Below are positions 1 through 6,842 of a DNA stretch of 14,461 nucleotides, piece after piece. Position 1 is the stretch's first letter; each line of letters begins with the position of its first letter. The notes beneath the pieces were generated by a model that ran no database searches, was not told the origin of the DNA, and worked only from the letters and a program-made list of their open reading frames with translations. This DNA is from Bacteroidota bacterium (GTDB lineage: Bacteria; Bacteroidota; Bacteroidia; NORP154): NCBI GenBank assembly GCA_002401055.1, contig NVRZ01000006.1, positions 1 through 14,461 of the forward strand, read 5' to 3'. Both the position numbers and the translations under genes were made by a program.

Positions 1-83
1 TTTTCTTTTACTATTATTTCTTGTTTTACAGCACAGCCAACAAAAATAAAAATACTTAGTATAAATATAACTACATTTTTCAA
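1..83 (-). CDS. lipoprotein, N-terminal part only (runs off the left edge)
   Basis: The first 27 codons of a gene that leaves the window. The translation begins MKNVVIFILSIFIFVGC: a Lys, a hydrophobic stretch of about 12 residues, and a lipobox-like VGC at residues 15-17, then AVKQEIIVKE, which reads as a type II signal peptide of an exported lipoprotein. The likely start is TTG at 83-81, overlapping the TGA stop of the glycosylase gene. A GGAG Shine-Dalgarno sequence (complement of 89-92) lies 5 nt before it, and no ATG is available in frame. Such a clear SD is unusual for Bacteroidota and agrees with this end having another origin. The function of the mature protein cannot be told. The signal peptide call is good; the exact start is less certain. 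Confidence 0.6.
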   Translation of the reverse strand, partial: MKNVVIFILSIFIFVGCAVKQEIIVKE

Positions 84-553
84 AATTTCTCCATTAGTTT
101 TTTAATTTTTAACATATCATGGTATGCATCTTTTTTTAAAGATGGATTTCTTAATAAATAACTTGGATGATAGGTACACATAGTATCAATTCCATTGTAT
201 TTTAAAAAAACTCCCCGTATATCATCAAAATTCTCATCATCATTAAATAAATGTTTGTGGGCGTTTTCTCCCAAAAGAACTAATATTTTAGGTTTTAATA
301 TACTCAATTGTTTATGTAAATAGGAGCTACATGAAGTTACATCATCCGAAGTAATATTTCCTTTAGATGATTTGCATTTAACAATTGCGCTTAAATAAAC
401 GTCTTCTTTTTTAACTTCTAAAACACTTTCTATCATTTTAGCTAAAAGTTCAGAGTTTTTACCCCAATAATACTCTCCATGTGAATCTTCAAAAGAATTG
501 GGTTCATCGTATAAAAAAACCACATCACTGTTTGCATTACCAATACCAAATAA
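80..553 (-). CDS. uracil-DNA glycosylase family 4-like, 5'-truncated at a sequence junction
   Basis: Family 4 uracil-DNA glycosylases remove uracil from DNA and carry a 4Fe-4S cluster. Visible from the only in-frame start (GTG at 523): EDVYLSAIVKC with Cys50, Cys65 in the CSSYL segment, KPKILVLLGE (78-86), and the signature HPSYLLRNPSLK (119-130). The usual motif A GEAPG is replaced by YDEPN (residues 5-9), a form I recall from Campylobacterota homologues. Recognisable sequence continues upstream of the GTG as VLFGIGN (about 536-556), so GTG 523 is not the true start. The frame then stays open to a stop at 614-616 without a start codon, and the two N-terminal cluster cysteines expected of the family are absent. 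The gene therefore appears cut at about 550-562. Its base composition is very AT-rich (about 28-30% G+C in sampled lines against about 43% in the core). It overlaps the lipoprotein gene downstream. Confidence 0.75.
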   Translation of the reverse strand, partial: LFGIGNANSDVVFLYDEPNSFEDSHGEYYWGKNSELLAKMIESVLEVKKEDVYLSAIVKCKSSKGNITSDDVTSCSSYLHKQLSILKPKILVLLGENAHKHLFNDDENFDDIRGVFLKYNGIDTMCTYHPSYLLRNPSLKKDAYHDMLKIKKLMEKF

Positions 554-565
554 AACATGCTCCTG
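545..565. other. probable chimeric junction (glycosylase / DUF4286)
   Basis: To the left, family 4 glycosylase similarity on the minus strand reaches about V-L-F-G-I-G-N (536-556) and then ends. To the right, plus-strand similarity to the C-terminus of DUF4286 proteins starts at about APAL (559 on). Neither gene has its 5' part on the other side, and base composition shifts here. The exact breakpoint cannot be fixed by eye. It may be an assembly or amplification chimera or a real recombination point. Confidence 0.6.
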
Positions 566-639
566 CTTTACAAAAGGAACATAGCGACCGATATGACGGA
601 AAATTTGCTGCTTTCAGAACCATATTAGAATTTGCTTAA
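556..639 (+). pseudogene. DUF4286-type protein, last ~27 codons only
   Basis: The plus-strand frame ending in TAA at 637-639 reads HAPALQKEHSDRYDG then KFAAFRTILEFA. From memory this matches the C-terminal end of the small DUF4286 proteins (about 100 residues, function unknown), which often end in a KFVAFRTxLE-like sequence and commonly sit just before rsmA in Bacteroidota. The stop overlaps the rsmA ATG by one base (TAATG), so the two would be translationally coupled. The frame is open further left but the sequence there is the antisense of the glycosylase, so the 5' part of this gene is missing. The family assignment rests on a short tail and on gene order. Confidence 0.55.
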
Positions 640-1415
640 TGGCTAAAAGAGTAAGAGCTAAAAAACAACTTGGTCAACATTTTTTAACCGATCTAAGTAT
701 TGCAAAAGACATTGTAAATGCCTTCAATGCAGATAGCACACTAAAGCATGCACTTGAGGTTGGAGCGGGAATGGGAGTTTTGACTAAATTTCTTGTCAAG
801 CGAGAAGATATTCAGCTTACTGTTATCGATATTGATACAGAATCAATCAATTATTTAAAAGAGGAAGATTGGATAGAAAATGATCGCATAATTGACGGAG
901 ATTTTCTTAAGGCGAATCTAAAGGAACTTTTTAATGGGGAACCCTTTGGAATCATAGGGAACTTTCCCTATAATATTTCGACACAAATCTTATTCAAAGC
1001 ATTAGAACATAAAGACCAAGCATTAGAAGTGGTTGGGATGTTTCAAAAAGAGGTAGCAGAAAGAATTGCTTCGAAAGAAGGTTCAAAAATTTATGGAATC
1101 ACCAGTATTTTGTTGCAAGCATATTACGACATTGAATACTTATTTACGGTTGGAGAAGATGTTTTTGATCCCCCTCCAAAAGTAAAATCTGCGGTAATAA
1201 GACTGACTCGAAATTCAGTTGATCGACTAGAGTGCAACGCGGAGCTGTTCACTACCGTAGTTAAACAAGGGTTTAATCAAAGAAGAAAGACGCTCAGAAA
1301 CTCCTTAAAAGCGCTAATAAAAGAGCCAGGTCAAAGCGCGCACCCCCTGATGTCCAAGAGACCCGAACAACTTGGAGTCGAAGAGTTTATTGAGCTTACG
1401 AAATTGTTGGGATAA
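639..1415 (+). CDS. rsmA: 16S rRNA (adenine1518/1519-N6)-dimethyltransferase RsmA (KsgA)
   Basis: Dimethylates two adjacent adenines in the 3'-terminal hairpin of 16S rRNA using S-adenosylmethionine, late in small-subunit maturation; the protein is cytosolic. At 258 residues it has normal length. The start shows the family hallmark KKQLGQHFL (8-16). SAM-binding motif I is EVGAGMGVLT (40-49), the acidic residue of motif II lies in VIDID (62-66), GDFL is at 87-90, and the catalytic motif is NFPYNIS (108-114), the Bacteroidota form of NLPYNIS. DPPPKVKSAV (177-186) and the basic QGFNQRRKTLRN near the C-terminus are also typical. Its ATG overlaps the preceding TAA by one base. mgtE follows 77 bp downstream on the same strand. 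Nothing looks broken. Confidence 0.97.
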   Translation: MAKRVRAKKQLGQHFLTDLSIAKDIVNAFNADSTLKHALEVGAGMGVLTKFLVKREDIQLTVIDIDTESINYLKEEDWIENDRIIDGDFLKANLKELFNGEPFGIIGNFPYNISTQILFKALEHKDQALEVVGMFQKEVAERIASKEGSKIYGITSILLQAYYDIEYLFTVGEDVFDPPPKVKSAVIRLTRNSVDRLECNAELFTTVVKQGFNQRRKTLRNSLKALIKEPGQSAHPLMSKRPEQLGVEEFIELTKLLG

Positions 1416-1419
1416 ATCT

Positions 1420-1427
1420 TAATTTTG
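1420..1427 (+). promoter_or_regulatory. candidate Bacteroidota -7 box before mgtE
   Basis: TAATTTTG fits the Bacteroidota -7 consensus TAnnTTTG exactly and lies 65 nt before the mgtE ATG. No TTG is present at the usual 17-23 nt upstream; the nearest TTGs are 10 and 13 nt away. Weak call: an 8-base match with a poor -33 element in AT-rich DNA. Confidence 0.25.
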
Positions 1428-1492
1428 CCTTTGATTTAGTAGCGTCATAGTAAACCCTGAATCCAGCAATTGTTTCATAATTCCAGTACCAA

Positions 1493-2851
1493 ATGCAGTT
1501 TGACTTAACGCAGCAGTATATATCCAACTTAAAGAAAACGATTAAGTCGGATGACAAAGACACTTTGCGAAAAGGTATGGAAGAGCTACATCCTGCTGAT
1601 ATCGCGGAGATACTAGATGAACTTAGCAAAGATGAAGGAAGGCTCCTTTACTCCATATTGGAAGAAGAAATTGCAGCCGATGTACTCGTAGAACTCGAAG
1701 AAGATGTAAGAGAAAATCTGCTCGCTTCACTTTCTTCAAAAGAGATTGCAGATCAGGTCATTGACAACATAGAATCTGATGATGCAGCAGACGTAATTGC
1801 TGAACTGCCTGACAAAGTACAAGAAGAGGTAATTAAGCTTATTGAAGATCCTGAGCAGGCAAGTGATATTGCCGACCTTCTTACCTATGATGAAAATACC
1901 GCCGGCGGCCTTATGGCCAAAGAGCTCATTGCTGTGAACAAGGACTGGGCTGTTCTAAAGTGTGTGCGTGAAATGCGACGCCAGGCAGAGATTATCGATG
2001 AGGTGTATGCAGTATATGTAGTTGATAACGATAAAAAATTAATTGGCCTTTTATCACTTAACCGATTACTCATTACGTCAACTGAAACAAAAATTGAAGA
2101 TGTATATGAGGAGAATGCCATTTCCGTACCAGTTGAGACGGATGCAGAGGAGGTGGCAAATATTATGGATAAGTACGATTTGGTGGTACTACCTGTTGTG
2201 GATTCAGCAGGTAAATTAGTAGGAAAAATAACCATTGACGACGTTGTAGATGTAATCAAAGAAGAAGCCGAAAAGGATTATCAAATGGCTTCAGGTATTA
2301 GTGAGGATGTAGAATCATCTGATAAAGCCTGGGTGTTATCAAGAGCTCGTCTGCCATGGTTACTAATTGGATTGGTTGGCGGAATATTTGGTGCCCAAAT
2401 AATTGGGCTTTATGAACATGATATTAAAATTTATCCGGAGATGGCATTCTTTATTCCCTTAATTGCAGCGATGGGAGGAAACGTTGGAGTACAATCTTCA
2501 GCATTAATTGTGCAAGGCTTGGCCAACAATACTTTAGGTGTAGAAAGTCTCACTTCAAAACTTATCAAGGAACTCGGAGTAGCATTAATAAATGGACTGA
2601 TTTGCTCAGCCGTAATACTTGGATACAACCTCATTTTTAGTGATTCATTGGCGCTTAGCTTAACCGTGAGTGTTGCATTATTGTCGGTAATCATTTTTGC
2701 GGGATTGTTTGGAACGCTCATTCCACTGCTTCTAGACAGAGCCGATATTGACGCTGCTCTTGCCACAGGTCCATTTATTACTACCATCAACGATATACTG
2801 GGGCTAGTTGTATATTTCGTTATCGGAAGGCTGATGTACGGTGCTGTATAA
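1493..2851 (+). CDS. mgtE: magnesium transporter MgtE
   Basis: A homodimeric inner-membrane Mg2+ channel gated by cytosolic Mg2+. The 452 residues show the full family layout: an acidic helical MgtE-N domain (about 1-130, with repeated HPADIAEIL / DDAADVIAELP units), the TAGGLM linker (about 135-140), two CBS domains (about 140-260, the second ending in KLVGKITIDDVVDVI), an amphipathic linker to about 285, and a C-terminal block of five predicted membrane helices. The pore signature GGNVGVQSSALI lies near residues 330-341, and the C-terminal DIDAALATGPFITT matches the conserved acidic Mg2+ site region. The 77-bp leader is too short for an M-box riboswitch. The dehydrogenase gene follows after 37 bp, so the two probably share a transcript. 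Confidence 0.96.
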   Translation: MQFDLTQQYISNLKKTIKSDDKDTLRKGMEELHPADIAEILDELSKDEGRLLYSILEEEIAADVLVELEEDVRENLLASLSSKEIADQVIDNIESDDAADVIAELPDKVQEEVIKLIEDPEQASDIADLLTYDENTAGGLMAKELIAVNKDWAVLKCVREMRRQAEIIDEVYAVYVVDNDKKLIGLLSLNRLLITSTETKIEDVYEENAISVPVETDAEEVANIMDKYDLVVLPVVDSAGKLVGKITIDDVVDVIKEEAEKDYQMASGISEDVESSDKAWVLSRARLPWLLIGLVGGIFGAQIIGLYEHDIKIYPEMAFFIPLIAAMGGNVGVQSSALIVQGLANNTLGVESLTSKLIKELGVALINGLICSAVILGYNLIFSDSLALSLTVSVALLSVIIFAGLFGTLIPLLLDRADIDAALATGPFITTINDILGLVVYFVIGRLMYGAV

Positions 2852-2888
2852 TCTGGTACGCTACTTACAATTCAAAGAAAAATAATCA

Positions 2889-3911
2889 ATGGATAGCATT
2901 AAGAGAGTTCTTTTTCTAGACCGTGTTCACCCCGCTTTGGACGAAGCGCTTATTGCAATGAATTATAAGTGCGAGTATCTGGATGAAATGCCTAAAAGCT
3001 CACCTGAAAGCATTATTGGCGACTATTACGGTGTCGTAATACGAAGCAAGCTAAAATTAGACAAGAATTTTCTATCCAAGGCTACAAACTTAAAGTTCAT
3101 AGCTCGGGCTGGTGCCGGAATGGAGAACATTGACGTTGAATACGCAGTTTCAAAGGGAATTGCCTGCCTCAAGGCACCAGAGGGAAACAAGGATGCGGTT
3201 GCCGACCATGCCACGGGCATGCTATTGGCATTGCTAAACCATTTACACATTGCTGACGCAGAGGTAAGAAAAGGCTTTTGGCGCAGAGAACACAACAGAG
3301 GAACCGAACTCTTCGAGAAGACCGTAGGTATTATTGGATATGGTTTTACAGGAACAGAATTTGCAAGAAGGCTTTCAGGATTTAATGTAACCGTACTGGC
3401 TCATGACAAATATAAAAGCGGCTTTTCAGCTGACAATGTCATTGAATCAAGTTTGGATGAAATATTCGAGAAAGCTGATATCATAAGTCTCCATCTGCCA
3501 CTTAATGATGAAACGGAGTATATGTTCAACGACTCCTTTATAAACAAGTTTACTAAGAATATATATCTGGTGAACACCTCCAGGGGTAAGGTTGTAAAAA
3601 CAGCGGATTTGGTAAAAAACATAGTCTCGGGAAAAATTTTGGGTGCCTGCCTAGATGTATTAGAATATGAAAGCGGATCATTTGAAAAATTACGCGGATT
3701 GAGTATGTGGATCAATAAGAGAGGCGTGTTCTTTAAGAGAATTGCCCGTTGGCTAATAAAGATTGGCTTGTGGAAATACTTGCATCCGGCTCAATACCTG
3801 GTAAGGAGTGATAAAGTAATTCTCTCGCCGCACGTTGCAGGCTGGTCTTTTGAATCAAACAAAAGGATATCAACAATACTCGCTGATCGAATCAGGGAGC
3901 TGGATAAGTAG
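2889..3911 (+). CDS. D-isomer-specific 2-hydroxyacid dehydrogenase (phosphoglycerate dehydrogenase-like)
   Basis: An NAD-dependent dehydrogenase of the D-2-hydroxyacid family, 340 residues, cytosolic. The nucleotide fold has GIIGYGFTG (147-155, GxGxxG). Catalytic positions visible are Arg232 in NTSRG, a Glu in LDVLEYE (259 or 261) and His315 in SPHVAGW. RAGAGMENID (73-82) and the ADHATGMLLALLNH stretch (105-118) are also typical. Residues about 262-306, between the Glu and the His, form a longer and strongly basic/aromatic insertion than in ordinary SerA, where this segment is about ten residues. Related Bacteroidota proteins carry a shorter insertion here. There is no C-terminal ACT domain. 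Serine biosynthesis is possible, but the substrate is not fixed by sequence. It lies 37 bp after mgtE and faces lysC across 49 bp. Confidence 0.88.
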   Translation: MDSIKRVLFLDRVHPALDEALIAMNYKCEYLDEMPKSSPESIIGDYYGVVIRSKLKLDKNFLSKATNLKFIARAGAGMENIDVEYAVSKGIACLKAPEGNKDAVADHATGMLLALLNHLHIADAEVRKGFWRREHNRGTELFEKTVGIIGYGFTGTEFARRLSGFNVTVLAHDKYKSGFSADNVIESSLDEIFEKADIISLHLPLNDETEYMFNDSFINKFTKNIYLVNTSRGKVVKTADLVKNIVSGKILGACLDVLEYESGSFEKLRGLSMWINKRGVFFKRIARWLIKIGLWKYLHPAQYLVRSDKVILSPHVAGWSFESNKRISTILADRIRELDK

Positions 3912-3960
3912 TGTTCAGTATTCGGTTTAATGTGTACAGTGAACCATACACCAAGATCCG

Positions 3961-5250
3961 TTAACCATTATTTTTCACAACAAACCTGGCAGTTTGACGG
4001 CTCTTTTGCTCAACAAAAATCTTTTTGCCTTTTGTTACCTGATCAATTGTCTTTTGGTCGTAGTTTCTTACCGTGACAAGCTCGACATTTTCATTGTATA
4101 GCACCTTAAAATCCTTTTGAAGCTCTTCAATTAGATTTGGAACCCGATTCACCTCCCCATCCACACACACTGAGAAACTCAAAGCCGCATGCTGCATCAA
4201 GTTTACCTTTACCTGGTAATTTGCAAATTTTTTAAAGATTTCGCTCAGGTTCTCCTCTATTATGAATGAGTAGTCTCTCGGTATAATTGATATCAAAACC
4301 TGGTCAACCTTAAAAATAAATGATGGTATCTTTTGCTGATCCTCCGACACTTCTTTTGTTGCGGTAATAATGGTACCAGCTTCTTTTGGCTCGTAAAACG
4401 ATTTTACCTTCAGTAGTATCTGCTTGTTCTGAAGTGGCTTGATTGTTTTTGGATGAATTACCGTAGCACCAAAAAAGGCAAGTTCAATTGCATCATGATA
4501 AGATAATGCATCCAGCTTCTCGGTATTATCAAACCACTTGGGGTCGGCGCTTAGAACCCCAGGCACATCCTTCCAAATGATCACCTCTTCTGCATCTAAC
4601 AAGCTTCCGATAATCGCGGCGGTATAGTCAGATCCCTCACGACCCAAAGTAGTATTGTAATTTTCAGAAGTAACGCCGACAAAACCCTGTGTCACCACTA
4701 CCCCGCCACTCTCTTGTGAAGAGAGCTTGGGCAATAGCAATTCCTTAATTTTCTTTTCTGTTAGTTCCCAGTCAACTTTTGCCTCCCGATAAGTATTGTC
4801 CGTTTTTAAGAAATCCCTCACATCCACCCACTTATTGTTGATGCCTGTTTCAGTGAGAAGTGCGCTAACAATTTTGGTAGAAATCAATTCGCCAACTGAT
4901 ACGATTTGATCATATTCAAAATCATAGCCCTTAATTGGTTCATCCTCCAGAATCCACTCAATTTCTACAAACGCATTGTTCACCTGCTCAAAAATTGGGC
5001 GTGACTTATCTGAGAATAGCTCCTCAAGAATTTCCAGGTGATACCTCTTTATCCCCTGCAATAACTTCTTCGTGTCCTCTTTCTTATTAACGTAACTATA
5101 TGCAATCTCTTCAAGAGCATTGGTCATTTTTCCCATTGCAGAAACCACAACAACAATCTCCTCTCCAGCGTACAATTTCAATACTGCAGCTACATTTCTT
5201 ACCGCCTCGGCATCCCTCACAGACGCGCCTCCAAATTTGAATACCTTCAT
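3961..5250 (-). CDS. lysC: aspartate kinase (monofunctional)
   Basis: Phosphorylates L-aspartate with ATP, the first step towards lysine/diaminopimelate, threonine and methionine. The 429 residues include KFGGAS (5-10), VSAMGKMTNAL (36-46), SVGELIST (118-125), TTLGREGSDYTAA (200-212) and KDVPGVLSADP (227-237), which cover the ATP and aspartate sites. GATVIHPKTI (261-270) closes the kinase domain. Residues from about 308 form the regulatory ACT region, where feedback inhibition by lysine or threonine would act; which one cannot be told. No homoserine dehydrogenase domain is fused. The ATG overlaps the stop of the upstream GNAT gene in an ATGA, so translation is probably coupled. It converges on the PGDH-like gene with no convincing terminator in the 49-bp gap. 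Gene symbol by function. Confidence 0.95.
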   Translation of the reverse strand: MKVFKFGGASVRDAEAVRNVAAVLKLYAGEEIVVVVSAMGKMTNALEEIAYSYVNKKEDTKKLLQGIKRYHLEILEELFSDKSRPIFEQVNNAFVEIEWILEDEPIKGYDFEYDQIVSVGELISTKIVSALLTETGINNKWVDVRDFLKTDNTYREAKVDWELTEKKIKELLLPKLSSQESGGVVVTQGFVGVTSENYNTTLGREGSDYTAAIIGSLLDAEEVIIWKDVPGVLSADPKWFDNTEKLDALSYHDAIELAFFGATVIHPKTIKPLQNKQILLKVKSFYEPKEAGTIITATKEVSEDQQKIPSFIFKVDQVLISIIPRDYSFIIEENLSEIFKKFANYQVKVNLMQHAALSFSVCVDGEVNRVPNLIEELQKDFKVLYNENVELVTVRNYDQKTIDQVTKGKKIFVEQKSRQTARFVVKNNG

Positions 5251-5723
5251 GTGGTTGAATGGTTAGCTAATCCCTTTTTTTCAATTTTACAAAGAATCCA
5301 CTCATCATCGAGAGAGACATTGTTCTTTTTGTAAAAATCTATTGCCGTTTTATTCCAATTTAGCACATGAAACCTGACTTGGTTGGCATTTTCTAAATTT
5401 GCCTCTGACTTTATAGCATCAATTAATAACTGCCCTACTCCATGTCTCCGATATTTCTCTAAAACAACCAAATCATCCAGATACAGCATCTTTCCCTTCC
5501 AAGTCGAGTATGCATAATAATAAAATGCCATACCCGCAATTTCACCGTCATTCTCAGCCAATAAAATATTGAACATCGGCGAGCCATCAAAACCATCACT
5601 TTCCAGGTCAGATACGGATATTTCAACTTGCTCCGATGCCTTCTCATAGTTAGCCAACTCCATTATCAGGTTGTGCACAGCCGTCATATCCTTTTTCTCT
5701 GCTTTTCTGATTATAACCTTCAT
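5247..5723 (-). CDS. GNAT family N-acetyltransferase (SSAT-like)
   Basis: An acetyl-CoA-dependent N-acetyltransferase of about 158 residues. It resembles the spermidine/spermine (diamine) acetyltransferase branch: IRKAEKKDM (5-13), LANYEK (23-28), MAFYYYAYSTWKGKMLYLDD (65-84), the acetyl-CoA motif RRHGVG (92-97) and AIDFYKK near residue 130. The true substrate is unknown. The frame is open to an ATG at 5759, which would add MAYLCACYRQKC, but I chose the ATG at 5723: homologues begin at this MKVxIRxA sequence, and an exact -7 box at 5746-5753 lies inside the longer version. The stop overlaps the lysC start by 4 bp. It is divergent from the hypothetical gene at 5849. Confidence 0.9.
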   Translation of the reverse strand: MKVIIRKAEKKDMTAVHNLIMELANYEKASEQVEISVSDLESDGFDGSPMFNILLAENDGEIAGMAFYYYAYSTWKGKMLYLDDLVVLEKYRRHGVGQLLIDAIKSEANLENANQVRFHVLNWNKTAIDFYKKNNVSLDDEWILCKIEKKGLANHSTT

Positions 5724-5745
5724 ACACTTTTGTCTATAACAGGCG

Positions 5746-5753
5746 CAAAGATA
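5746..5753 (-). promoter_or_regulatory. -7 box of the GNAT-lysC operon
   Basis: On the minus strand this reads TATCTTTG, an exact fit to the Bacteroidota -7 consensus TAnnTTTG, 22 nt before the chosen GNAT ATG, which gives a short leader. No clear TTG sits at the -33 spacing. It argues for the start at 5723 rather than 5759. Confidence 0.45.
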
Positions 5754-5774
5754 TGCCATTATTATATTCCTGAC

Positions 5775-5795
5775 TTGTAGGACATTTACCTACAA
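5775..5795. promoter_or_regulatory. candidate operator: TTGTAGG / CCTACAA dyad
   Basis: A perfect 7-bp inverted repeat, TTGTAGG at 5775-5781 and CCTACAA at 5789-5795, around a 7-nt spacer. It sits in the 125-bp divergent region between the GNAT-lysC operon and the hypothetical/sigma operon. CCTACA recurs at 5812-5817 and a partial CCTAC at 5827-5831. The arrangement suggests binding of a dimeric regulator affecting one or both operons; it could also be chance. No matching regulator is encoded next to it. Confidence 0.35.
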
Positions 5796-5848
5796 AAAAG
5801 AGAGATTTTATCCTACACAGATATACCTACTTACTATTTATATTTACG

Positions 5849-6193
5849 ATGCAGAGGTATTGGGCGGCTAAGACAATACTAGAAAGATATACTGGAATGG
5901 GGACAATATTTGTACAAGGCGAATTAATTGAGAAGGAGGAGATACCCACGCTATCATTTCCCGCACAAGAAGTACTACTAGAAGAAACCCTTATCGCTGA
6001 GAGAATTTCCAAAATTCGCCAAGCGATGCGCTTGGGTAACTCTGCCAAACTGAAAGTAAAAATTGTGTTCGAAGATGCCACTGGAATGAAGATTGTGGAA
6101 ACCACAATTTGGGGTGTAACGGACCAGAGGATAATTCTTAAAAAGAGTATTGCAATACCAATATGCCGAGTTCATGATATAAAGTTCTTTTAA
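5849..6193 (+). CDS. conserved hypothetical protein, small, soluble
   Basis: I do not recognise a characterised family. The 114-residue product is soluble-looking, with no signal peptide or membrane helix. It has an N-terminal region MQRYWAAKTILERY, a charged middle (GELIEKEEIPTLSF), a helix-prone LIAERISKIRQAMRLG stretch (about 68-83), and a beta-rich tail with KIVFEDATGMKIVETTIWGV and then ITLKKS-like and IPICRVHDI segments. The VETTIWGVTD...ILKK...IPI pattern resembles small proteins I recall as conserved in Bacteroidota without a function. The ATG at 5849 gives the longest frame; Met17 (MGTIF) is an alternative. The sigma factor gene begins only 12 bp after the stop, so the two are almost certainly co-transcribed. 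A role linked to the sigma factor is inference only. Confidence 0.75.
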   Translation: MQRYWAAKTILERYTGMGTIFVQGELIEKEEIPTLSFPAQEVLLEETLIAERISKIRQAMRLGNSAKLKVKIVFEDATGMKIVETTIWGVTDQRIILKKSIAIPICRVHDIKFF

Positions 6194-6205
6194 CAAACGA
6201 TTGAT

Positions 6206-6802
6206 ATGTCAGCAGCAATAAAATCAGTGTACGAACAATTACCCGATTCGGTATTGGTTGAACTCGTTTTAAAGGAAGACAACAAGGCTGCCACAATTTT
6301 GATGTACCGCTACTATGAAGGCCTTCGTCATGAACTTCTCAAAATGGTTAAGAACAGAAGTGATGCAGATTACCTGACTCTTCAAGGTTTTGCAAAGGCT
6401 TTTATAAAAATAAACCGATACAGCCCTCAATTCGCTTTTAGCACTTGGCTCTATAAAATTGCCAAAAACAATTGCATCGATTTCCTTAGAAAAAAGCAGA
6501 GGGATATTGGCAACATATCTATTGATAGCGTCCATGAAGGCAAAACTCAGCAGATCAATGTCTATCTAACCTCTGTTGGACCCAATCCGGAGGAGCAGCT
6601 TATTCAAAAGCAACGGACACAACTTCTTTACAGAACTGTAGCTCGATTAACACCTGCTTACAAGATCATTATCAAATTGTTCTATTTCGAAGAACTGGCC
6701 ATTGTAGAAATATCTGAAAAATTGGAAATACCGGTAAACACCGTCAAAGTGCAATTATTTAGAGCCCGAAAAGAATTACAAAAACTGTATGACGCCATGT
6801 AA
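6206..6802 (+). CDS. RNA polymerase sigma-70 family (ECF) sigma factor
   Basis: A 198-residue two-domain sigma factor that would direct RNA polymerase to a specific promoter set. Region 2 covers about 25-97 and ends in the strong signature FSTWLYKIAKNNCIDFLRKK (78-97). The part of region 2 before it reads DADYLTLQGFAKAFIKI instead of the common EDLxQExFLKAF form, as in one Bacteroidota ECF subgroup I recall. Region 4 (about 133-192) has LTPAYKIIIKLFYFEELAI and the helix-turn-helix EISEKLEIPVNTVKVQLFRARKEL. Regions 1.1 and 3 are absent, as expected of ECF factors. The gene lies 12 bp after the hypothetical gene and 40 bp before a small membrane protein gene. No FecR-type or zinc anti-sigma domain is seen nearby, so its control is unknown. 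Confidence 0.92.
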   Translation: MSAAIKSVYEQLPDSVLVELVLKEDNKAATILMYRYYEGLRHELLKMVKNRSDADYLTLQGFAKAFIKINRYSPQFAFSTWLYKIAKNNCIDFLRKKQRDIGNISIDSVHEGKTQQINVYLTSVGPNPEEQLIQKQRTQLLYRTVARLTPAYKIIIKLFYFEELAIVEISEKLEIPVNTVKVQLFRARKELQKLYDAM

Positions 6803-6842
6803 GTAAACTGAAAAATGCCGCTAATAATACAACCTAGAAAAA

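Noticed and set aside
548..642. A frameshift in the glycosylase gene: another minus-strand frame upstream contains a CxxC (CSFC) that could supply the missing Fe-S cysteines.
   Set aside because: The same bases read on the plus strand as a convincing DUF4286 C-terminus coupled to rsmA, so the CxxC is antisense coincidence and truncation at a junction explains the data better.
1416..1492. A Mg2+ riboswitch (M-box) before mgtE.
   Set aside because: The gap is only 77 bp, too short for an M-box, and no matching helices are visible.
1885..2259. A minus-strand open frame of 124 codons inside mgtE, and similar antisense frames inside mfd, lysC and the dehydrogenase.
   Set aside because: They are shadows of well-recognised genes, have low-complexity Ser/Thr/Ile-rich translations and match no family.
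3912..3960. A bidirectional terminator between the converging PGDH-like gene and lysC.
   Set aside because: Only 5-bp complementary segments (GTGTA/TACAC) with no GC-rich stem or T-run.
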